Source: Rhodoplanes sp046000175 | Lineage (GTDB): Bacteria > Pseudomonadota > Alphaproteobacteria > Rhizobiales > Xanthobacteraceae | Assembly (NCBI RefSeq): GCF_046000175.1 | Contig: NZ_JBEOMB010000047.1 | Span: 39,487-103,486 of the forward strand | Length of the DNA: 64,000 nt | Direction: 5' to 3' | Shown here: piece after piece, positions 58,639 to 64,000 of the stretch | Position numbering within the stretch: position 1 is the first letter of the stretch | How the letters are laid out: each line of letters opens with the position of its first letter | Position numbers and translations under genes: made by a program | Notes under the pieces: generated by a model | Databases searched by the model: none | What the model was told of the DNA's origin: nothing | What the model saw: the letters and a program-made list of their open reading frames with translations, nothing else

Positions 58639-59079
58639 TCACGGCGGGTTGGTCGCGCCGTGCTCCAGGACTGGAACGCCGAGTTTTCGCGCGACCGCCT
58701 CCATACCGATATCGAAGGTCAGGAGTCGAGCCCCGATTCGCTGGGCGATCGCGGTGTTGATCGCGTCCGGAGCCCGCAGGTTCAGGTCGAGGCGGCGGAC
58801 GAAGGTGGTGGCGACCGCAATATCGGCGGCGATCGTCTCGACACGGCGCGCGACCCGCGCCGTCCAGGCATCGAAGTTCACAAAGACCTCCTGGGCTTCT
58901 TGGGAGGTCAATCCGCTCGTCCGAACCCTGCGTGCGATCGCTGCCGAGAACTCGGCAGCCGCGAAGTCGCTGATGACGACCACCGGAACAGTGTCGCGGA
59001 GGACCGTGCTCGCCCGGGCGGAGTTGCTGTCGCGAACGAATAGAGAGACCAGCACACTCGCATCCAGGTAGGCCGTCAA
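58639..59079 (-). CDS. vapC: VapC-family PIN-domain toxin
   Basis: This 146-residue ribonuclease of a type II toxin-antitoxin pair begins with a TTG at 59077-59079 that overlaps the antitoxin stop codon by two bases. PIN acidic residues are visible: TAYLDASVLVSLFVRD, DFAAAEFSAAIARRV, LNLRAPDAINTAIAQRIGARLLTFDIGME, with the catalytic Asp/Glu set. It would cut RNA, often initiator tRNA or rRNA, when freed from VapB. Its stop is eight bases before the obgE start. The gene is likely a recent insertion in a conserved operon. Confidence 0.9.
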   Translation of the reverse strand: MTAYLDASVLVSLFVRDSNSARASTVLRDTVPVVVISDFAAAEFSAAIARRVRTSGLTSQEAQEVFVNFDAWTARVARRVETIAADIAVATTFVRRLDLNLRAPDAINTAIAQRIGARLLTFDIGMEAVARKLGVPVLEHGATNPP

Positions 59080-59324
59080 TGCTCTCCCTCGTCGCGCATC
59101 CGCGACACCAGCGTGCCGGAGTCCTCGCTCGGCTCGTGACCGCCGACACGGTGCGCCGTCAGCCAATCGAGCGCTTCCGGCGTGATCGGCTTCACCTCGG
59201 CATGCAGCGGCGTCAGACGCGCCACCGGCCGGCCCTGACGCGTCAGGACGACCTCGTCGCCCCGTTCGGCGCGGTCGATCAGATCGGCGAGTTGGTCGGT
59301 CGCTTCGACGCTGTGGGTGCCCAT
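59076..59324 (-). CDS. vapB: VapB/Phd-family antitoxin
   Basis: This 82-residue antitoxin begins MGTHSVEATDQLADLIDRAERGDEVVLTRQGRPVARLTP, the DNA-binding Phd/YefM fold, and ends with an acidic toxin-binding tail (HEPSEDSGTLVSRMRDEGEH). It neutralises VapC and, with it, represses its own promoter. The ATG at 59322-59324 is preferred over an upstream ATG at 59400 that would add a non-conserved leader. The vapC start overlaps its stop, which is normal coupling. Confidence 0.9.
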   Translation of the reverse strand: MGTHSVEATDQLADLIDRAERGDEVVLTRQGRPVARLTPLHAEVKPITPEALDWLTAHRVGGHEPSEDSGTLVSRMRDEGEH

Positions 59325-59406
59325 GGTTGAAAAATAAGCTCGAATCTCGCCATCTCCAACCGGATTCGGGCGTCGGCAACCGGTCGACGCCCGAATGGGC
59401 ATGGTC

Positions 59407-60021
59407 TTACGCCGAGCAGCGCACCTTGGTGGCGGTGCGGCCCCAGCCTTTCAGCGACGCCCAGATGGCGCGCTCCAGGCGGAAGCGGTCGAACGGCGCC
59501 GACGAGCGGATGGCGCGGATGCGGTGCAGCTCGACCCCGGTCCACTGGAAGCCGCACTTCTCCAGCACCCGGCGCGACCCCGGGTTCGAGGTGCGGGCGC
59601 CGGCGACGATCGCCTCGACGCCATGCTCGCCGAAGGCGTGGTCGATGAGGGCGCGGGCCGCCTCGGTGGCGTAGCCGCGGCCCCAATGCGGGGCGCCGAG
59701 CCAGTAGCCGATCTCCGGCGTCTCGTCGGTCGTCCAGCGCAGCGCGCAGGAGCCGAGCACGGCGCCGTCGTCGGCCCGGGTGATCAGGAACGTGTCCTCG
59801 CCGCCGTCCATGTTGCTGACGGCGATCCAGTCCTCGGCGTCGCCGAGACCGTAGGGATGCGGAATACGCAACGTGTTCTCGGCGATCCGGCGGTCGTCGG
59901 CGAGCGTCGCTACGGCTTTTGCGTCCTCGAGGCGCGGCGCTCGCAGAATCAGCCGGTCGGTCTCGAGGACGAGGCTACACGCCTCGTGCAGGCCGCCCCT
60001 GGGTCGTTCGAGGATGGTCAT
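59407..60021 (-). CDS. GNAT family N-acetyltransferase (RimJ/RimL-like)
   Basis: The 204-residue enzyme has the RimJ-type start LETDRLILRAPRLEDAKAVATLADDRRIAENTLRIPHPY. The acetyl-CoA binding block is DETPEIGYWLGAPHWGRGYATEAARALIDHAFGEHGVEAIVAGARTSNPGSRRVLEKCGFQWTG. It may acetylate a ribosomal protein or a small molecule. A GNAT gene between rpmA and obgE is a stable feature in Hyphomicrobiales. Here vapBC follows it. Confidence 0.92.
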   Translation of the reverse strand: MTILERPRGGLHEACSLVLETDRLILRAPRLEDAKAVATLADDRRIAENTLRIPHPYGLGDAEDWIAVSNMDGGEDTFLITRADDGAVLGSCALRWTTDETPEIGYWLGAPHWGRGYATEAARALIDHAFGEHGVEAIVAGARTSNPGSRRVLEKCGFQWTGVELHRIRAIRSSAPFDRFRLERAIWASLKGWGRTATKVRCSA

Positions 60022-60065
60022 GGCGGGCTCCGTTTTCCAACTGGAAGGCCTCCGACTGGAAGGCC

Positions 60066-60107
60066 AAAAGAGAAGGGGAGGCCGGCGCTCTCCGGTCTCC
60101 CCTTCTC
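60066..60107 (-). terminator. Rho-independent terminator of rplU-rpmA
   Basis: On the minus strand a 16-bp stem GAGAAGGGGAGACCGG / CCGGCCTCCCCTTCTC (one mismatch) with a 6-base loop is followed by TTTT. It lies about 68 bp beyond the rpmA stop and 45 bp before the GNAT start, so the GNAT-vapBC-obgE genes may need their own promoter or read-through. Confidence 0.85.
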
Positions 60108-60175
60108 GGAACCCGCTTGTCCTTCGCGGATCCGCCGGGAGACTTGCGCCGGCGGACCCCGAAGTGATCCACCGT

Positions 60176-60451
60176 CTACTCGGCCGCAGCCTGCGTCGTC
60201 GCCGGTACCACCGACACGTAGGTGCGGCCCTTGGCTTTCGTACGGTACGCGATCGTGCCGTCGACGAGCGCGAAGAGAGTGTGGTCCTTGCCGAGGCCGA
60301 CGTTCACGCCCGGATGCCACTTGGTGCCGCGTTGACGCACGATGATGTTCCCGGCCCGGCAGCGCTCGCCACCGAACATCTTCACGCCCAGGCGCTGACC
60401 AGCCGAATCGCGGCCGTTGCGCGAGGAGCCGCCTGCTTTTTTGTGAGCCAT
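60176..60451 (-). CDS. rpmA: 50S ribosomal protein L27
   Basis: This 91-residue protein starts MAHKKAGGSSRNGRDSAGQR, the standard N-terminus that reaches into the peptidyl-transferase centre, then LGVKMFGGERCRAGNIIVRQRGTKWHPG and VGLGKDHTLFALVDG. It has a short Ala-rich C-terminus. It follows rplU by 100 bp. Confidence 0.97.
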   Translation of the reverse strand: MAHKKAGGSSRNGRDSAGQRLGVKMFGGERCRAGNIIVRQRGTKWHPGVNVGLGKDHTLFALVDGTIAYRTKAKGRTYVSVVPATTQAAAE

Positions 60452-60551
60452 CGCTCGAATCCGTTTCGATCTAGGGGTCTACCGACGAACTGTGACCAAA
60501 TCATCACCGGGCCGGACACGAAGAGTTAACCGCGCCGGCCCCGCTCCCGCC

Positions 60552-60884
60552 TCACTCCGCCGCGGCCGCCTGCCCGTCGGTGAGGATGGAGGTGATGCGG
60601 ACCAGCGTGAAGTCCTGGCGATGCCCGCGCTTGCGCCGCGAGTTCTTGCGGCGGCGCTTCTTGAAGGCGATCACCTTGGGGCCACGGCCCTGGCGGACGA
60701 TCGTGCCGGCCACCGAGGCGCCCGCCACGGTCGGCACGCCGAGCAGGGTCTCGTCCCCGCCGACCACCAGCACCTCGCCGAACGTCACGGCGTCGCCGGC
60801 CTCGCCCGCGACGGTGTCGACCTGCAGCAGGTCGTTCTCGACCACGCGGTACTGCTTCCCGCCGGTCTTGATGACTGCGAACAT
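60552..60884 (-). CDS. rplU: 50S ribosomal protein L21
   Basis: This 110-residue protein, MFAVIKTGGKQYRVVENDLL, shows the L21 signature GPKVIAFKKRRRKNSRRKRGHRQDFTLVRITSI. It is an early binder of 23S rRNA domain VI. The ATG at 60882-60884 matches the family start; the open frame continues upstream as shadow. It is the first gene of the rplU-rpmA unit. Confidence 0.97.
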   Translation of the reverse strand: MFAVIKTGGKQYRVVENDLLQVDTVAGEAGDAVTFGEVLVVGGDETLLGVPTVAGASVAGTIVRQGRGPKVIAFKKRRRKNSRRKRGHRQDFTLVRITSILTDGQAAAAE

Positions 60885-61265
60885 CTTTCTGTCCTCGTGT
60901 TCGGATCCGACCTTTGAGGGGCCGGCTTCTTTCAGTCGGTTCACAGGATCGGCCGCGCGAGCGACCGGATTCGGAAGCCTTGCCAGAGGCTTGCGCTCGG
61001 GGAGCGCGAGCCGGCGCGGCCATGTGGGAAGGCGCGGGCCCATCGGGACCCGCGCCGCACGACGGGTTTATGGCGACGGCTCCCGGCCGAGTCAAGGAAG
61101 GCGCGGCGATTTGGCCGAGGGTTGTCGCGCCCGAACCCATTGTCCGGCCTGGCATCGCGGCGCGCGACGCGGCTCGCGATCACCGATCGCATGGCCCTTG
61201 TGTCGGCGCGGCCGGTTCTGTAGAAGTCCGTCCCGCCGGGCGGCGACGCCCGCACTCGGCCCCGC
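60885..61265. other. Divergent gap between rplU and tRNA-Ser
   Basis: No convincing gene is seen in these 381 bases. It must hold the rplU leader and promoter (minus strand) and the tRNA-Ser promoter (plus strand, candidate at 61197-61224). Confidence 0.55.
61197..61224 (+). promoter_or_regulatory. Possible promoter of tRNA-Ser
   Basis: CTTGTG (61197-61202) and TGTAGA (61219-61224) are 16 bp apart, like alphaproteobacterial -35 CTTGAC and -10 boxes. They lie about 42 bp upstream of the mature tRNA start. It is weakly supported. Confidence 0.35.
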
Positions 61266-61355
61266 GGAGAGGTGGCAGAGTGGTTGAATGCACCGCACTC
61301 GAAATGCGGCATACGGGTAACCGTATCGGGAGTTCGAATCTCCCCCTCTCCGCCA
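61266..61355 (+). tRNA. tRNA-Ser (anticodon CGA)
   Basis: This class II tRNA has acceptor GGAGAGG / CCTCTCC, anticodon stem CCGCA / TGCGG with loop CTCGAAA (CGA), and a long variable arm CATACGGGTAACCGTATC. The T arm is GGGAGTTCGAATCTCCC, with discriminator G and encoded CCA. AT-richer, probably foreign DNA begins about 200 bp after it; tRNA-Ser genes are frequent integration sites. Confidence 0.97.
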
Positions 61356-61435
61356 ATTTTTCGGGCTTCTCCGCCCGGTGAGCCGCTCCAGATTTCCCTT
61401 GTGGATCAAAGCTTCCGGCATGCGCGAGCAGGCCG

Positions 61436-63814
61436 ATGGCAGAGCGTCCGTTACCCGATGTAGTCCGCCACGTAGTCCACCGTCGCCGACGCGGGCCGAC
61501 CTATCTGGTCAGACGGAGATCTGTGTATTTCTTCCAGATCCGCCTGCCTCGCCCCGACGTGGACTACATATGCTTTACTGATCACGAATACCTTACTTCA
61601 AGCACGTTTGAGATTATTCACGTCCCGCCGATTTATCCCAACAGCACCAGAAATGCGCGTATGGTGAAAACACTATCGCACATTTTCTTGCAAGGTTATG
61701 AAGCAAGCTTATGGATCGATGGGAGCACGAAGATTCGTGGGAATGACTTTAAACACCTTTTCGAAGAGGCGCTGACTGAGCACGCAATAGCCGTACATAG
61801 TCATTTTCAACGGGCCTGCATCTACGATGAAGCGAGGGAATGCATCGCCCAAAAGAAGGACCGAAGCGAGGTCATCGAGCGTCAAATTCGCTTTTATCGC
61901 GATCAGCGATACCCTGAGGGGGCCGGGCTTGTGGAAACGGCGCAGGTTTTCCGACGCCATACCGAAGAGATCGCGCGCTTTAATGAAGCTTGGTGGAGCC
62001 TCGTTCGGGATTATTCTGTTCGCGACCAGCTTAGCTTTAATTTCGTTTCTTGGCAATTGGACGTAAAGTACCAGCGCCTCCAAGGGTGTCAGTGGCTCGA
62101 TCCGTATTTCAAAAATCATTTCCATGTGAAGCGAGACTGGGCGACACTCAAATGTATTTCTAGCGTTTCCATAATCATGCTTGTTCGCGATTCTCTTGAT
62201 GTAACCAAGAAGTCGATTTCGAGTATCTTGAAGGAAACGCGTTATGATAATTTTCAATTAATCGTTGTCGACAACGCTTCCGGCGACGAGACGAAGCGCT
62301 ATCTCGCGAGTGTCGTAAGCAGCGACCCTCGAGTCAGAGTGATGACTAATAAGGAAAATGAATCATTCTCTCGTGCGAACAACGATGCTGCGAAGACTTG
62401 CGATTCGACGTTTTTCCTATTTATTAATAATGATGTAGAAATCATCGATAAGAATTGGCTATTGATCCTTGTTTCTTCACTTGAGAACGACAGCCTCATC
62501 GGAGCAGCGGGTCCGATTTTGCTTTATGGAGATTATACCGTTCAATCTGCCGGAATTGAAGTCACAGCTATCGGCGATACTGTTCAGGCTCCCGCAAAAG
62601 AAAATAAGAAATATACGCATTCGTATTTTGCAGACGCAATCACGGGTGCATGTCTCCTTGTTCGCGCTGATCTGCACCGTGCCGTTGGTGGATTTGACGA
62701 ACGTTTTTTCTACGGTCAAGAAGATATTGACTATTGCCTGAAGTTGCGTGAACTCGGATTTAAACTGAAGGTGATCGTCGACTGCGAGGTTATCCATCAC
62801 GAGTCCAAGACGCGGGCGTTCAACTTCACCACGCTGCGCAATCGCGAAGTGTTGCGGCTGAAATGGCGCGGTCGTTTTGCTTCGTTACCCCCAAGCAAAT
62901 CTCCTGTGAGCCGAGTTCCTAAAGCACATTTAGTGCGTTCTTATGCGGATTTATTAAGGGAACGAAAGATCAGCTATCGGAGTCTTCAAGATCTCTCCGT
63001 CGATTTAAGGCGTCTAGTTGCACTAATTCCGGAGAAAGTAGATCTGGTAGTGGGGGTGCCCAGGTCGGGAATGGTGCCTGCAATTTTGATAGGTCAGATG
63101 AAGAATTGTGCCGTTATCTCTCTTGATGAATTTGTTGCTGGCATCGAACCAGTTCGCGGCGATCGTCCACAAAACTTCGTAAACAAAGGCTGTCTTGAGG
63201 TTTTGGTTGTGGACGATAGCATTAATAATGGGAATGCATATCGGCGCGCGAGACAGATGTTAAAGTCAGAGTATCGCGGCCGAGCGTGCAGATTCACTTT
63301 TTTAGCTGTCTACGGTTCAGACCTGTGGCGAAACGATGATGTTCTTACCCTAGTCTCGCTGCCAATACCGCGGCTTTTCCAATGGAACTACACAAATCAC
63401 GGCATAGCGGGCCACGCGTGCTATGACCTGGACGGTGTGCTGTGTGTTGATCCGACGGATGAAGAGAATGATGACGGGAAATTGTACCGACAGTTCATTC
63501 TGAATGCCCAACCTCTTTACATTCCAAAATATCGGATTAAAGCGATCGTTACTTCGCGGCTAGAGAAGTATCGCAAGGAAACAGAGGCGTGGTTGGAAGC
63601 TAATGACGTAAAGTATGAAAAGCTTTACATGCTAGACCTTCCGTCTAAGGAAGACAGAATGCGCTCCAAGGCGCATGGTTCCTTTAAGAGCGAAGTGTAC
63701 AAATCGTTATCAAGCACGTACCTTTTCCTAGAAAGCAATGACTCTCAGGCGCAGGAGATCGCTAAGAAAGTCGGGAAACCAGTGATATGCACGGAGAACG
63801 ACAAGCTCTACTGA
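61436..63814 (+). CDS. Four-domain protein: DUF616 and GT2 glycosyltransferases, phosphoribosyltransferase, HAD phosphatase
   Basis: This 792-residue protein has four parts. At about 35-235 is a TOD1/MUCI70-like DUF616 domain (DVDYICFTDHEYLTSSTFEI, NARMVKTLSHIFL, ASLWIDGSTKI). At about 243-460 is a GT2 GT-A domain (SVSIIMLVRDSLDVTKKSI, FINNDVEI, GGFDERFFYGQEDIDYCLKL). At about 505-635 is a type I phosphoribosyltransferase-like domain (VVGVPRSGMVPAI, PRPP-loop-like LEVLVVDDSINNGNAY). At about 655-790 is a HAD-like domain (ACYDLDGVLC with D664 and D666, AIVTSR, late LFLESNDSQAQEIAKKVGKPV). It is soluble and cytoplasmic, with no membrane segment. The likely role is assembly of a surface glycan, with a ribose-phosphate step inferred from the last two domains. 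Base composition is far lower in GC than the rest of the window, a sign of transfer. The first about 35 residues are GC-rich, Arg-rich and not family-like, so the start is unsure. Confidence 0.85.
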   Translation: MAERPLPDVVRHVVHRRRRGPTYLVRRRSVYFFQIRLPRPDVDYICFTDHEYLTSSTFEIIHVPPIYPNSTRNARMVKTLSHIFLQGYEASLWIDGSTKIRGNDFKHLFEEALTEHAIAVHSHFQRACIYDEARECIAQKKDRSEVIERQIRFYRDQRYPEGAGLVETAQVFRRHTEEIARFNEAWWSLVRDYSVRDQLSFNFVSWQLDVKYQRLQGCQWLDPYFKNHFHVKRDWATLKCISSVSIIMLVRDSLDVTKKSISSILKETRYDNFQLIVVDNASGDETKRYLASVVSSDPRVRVMTNKENESFSRANNDAAKTCDSTFFLFINNDVEIIDKNWLLILVSSLENDSLIGAAGPILLYGDYTVQSAGIEVTAIGDTVQAPAKENKKYTHSYFADAITGACLLVRADLHRAVGGFDERFFYGQEDIDYCLKLRELGFKLKVIVDCEVIHHESKTRAFNFTTLRNREVLRLKWRGRFASLPPSKSPVSRVPKAHLVRSYADLLRERKISYRSLQDLSVDLRRLVALIPEKVDLVVGVPRSGMVPAILIGQMKNCAVISLDEFVAGIEPVRGDRPQNFVNKGCLEVLVVDDSINNGNAYRRARQMLKSEYRGRACRFTFLAVYGSDLWRNDDVLTLVSLPIPRLFQWNYTNHGIAGHACYDLDGVLCVDPTDEENDDGKLYRQFILNAQPLYIPKYRIKAIVTSRLEKYRKETEAWLEANDVKYEKLYMLDLPSKEDRMRSKAHGSFKSEVYKSLSSTYLFLESNDSQAQEIAKKVGKPVICTENDKLY

Positions 63815-64000
63815 CGCGCAGCAAGTAGGCTGCAATGTGGCAATTCCAGATCGTGCTGCCTTCTCTGATTTCTGGCACGGGCTGCGACAGAGCCCTGGGT
63901 GGGTAGCGGCACCGGACTGATGCTCGACACGGCGGCGATCTTGAGAGTCATGCTGCGACAGACACGGCGTCAAGACAGTTTGTAAGAGCCGATCCAAGAA
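63815..64000. other. Region after the fusion gene, possible insertion-sequence remnant
   Basis: No convincing gene is seen. The 11-base string GCTGCGACAGA occurs twice, at about 63884 and 63952. On the minus strand the first reads GGGCTCTGTCGCAGCCC, which resembles terminal repeats of some insertion sequences. A minus-strand frame (63728-63997) exists but overlaps the fusion gene and looks like shadow. The island continues past the window edge. Confidence 0.3.

Noticed and set aside
61378..61581. A 67-codon frame before the fusion gene
   Set aside because: It overlaps the fusion gene in another frame and has no family-like sequence; kept only as a hint of a possible frameshift.

Overview
The window is almost entirely high-GC chromosomal DNA from an alphaproteobacterium, most likely of the Hyphomicrobiales (Rhizobiales). 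The reasons are the conserved gene blocks envC-ctpA-polysaccharide deacetylase, proA-nadD-rsfS-rlmH, hrcA-grpE facing rph-rdgB-hemW, ftsK-lolA-xthA, and rplU-rpmA-GNAT-obgE, together with the roughly 1,600-residue NAD glutamate dehydrogenase and the lone Trm112, LON-domain and CnoX-like cluster. The species cannot be named from this sequence alone. No rRNA operon, prophage or CRISPR array is visible.

Layout. Positions 1-6,500 hold the end of yraN, a chemoreceptor gene broken by a short deletion, gshB, a small unknown gene, a TsdA-like dihaem cytochrome c and a sodium/proton antiporter. Positions 6,700-11,800 hold mtgA and rpmF, with a TetR-controlled catabolic module between them (cyclase-family hydrolase, TctC-type binding protein, beta-keto acid cleavage enzyme). 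A tandem palindromic operator lies between the regulator and the module. Positions 12,000-17,400 hold small membrane proteins, a deoxyribosyltransferase, the ammonium block amt-glnK plus a second PII gene, and tesB. Positions 17,700-25,000 hold a UbiH-family hydroxylase, a glutathione transferase, Trm112, a LON-domain protein, a thioredoxin-like co-chaperone, a prolyl-tRNA editing protein, tRNA-Gly and gamma-glutamyltransferase. Positions 25,100-32,500 hold the large glutamate dehydrogenase, a PAS sensor with no output domain, a small unknown gene and rppH.

Positions 32,600-41,400 form a minus-strand run for cell-wall, ribosome-assembly and biosynthetic genes: TctC-like, deacetylase, ctpA, envC, rlmH, rsfS, nadD and proA, the last preceded by a 7-codon upstream reading frame. 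Positions 41,600-55,100 hold two unknown genes, grpE, hrcA, rph, rdgB, hemW, an aminotransferase, ftsK, lolA, an alpha/beta hydrolase and xthA. Positions 55,300-60,900 hold a cyclic-nucleotide-binding protein, an OmpR-type regulator, an L,D-transpeptidase-like protein, and the obgE / GNAT / rpmA / rplU block with a vapBC toxin-antitoxin pair placed directly in front of obgE.

The last 2.5 kb differ. Just after a tRNA-Ser(CGA) the DNA becomes clearly AT-richer and encodes one 792-residue protein that joins a DUF616 (TOD1/MUCI70-like) glycosyltransferase domain, a GT2 glycosyltransferase domain, a phosphoribosyltransferase-like domain and a HAD phosphatase-like domain. This is the most interesting object in the window. 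It could be a single-polypeptide glycan synthase that adds ribose from PRPP, and it looks horizontally acquired.

Many intergenic gaps hold long imperfect palindromes of about 80-150 bp that fall into at least four sequence families. They lie between convergent genes and at the edges of inserted modules, and are probably REP/BIME-like or MITE-like mobile repeats.
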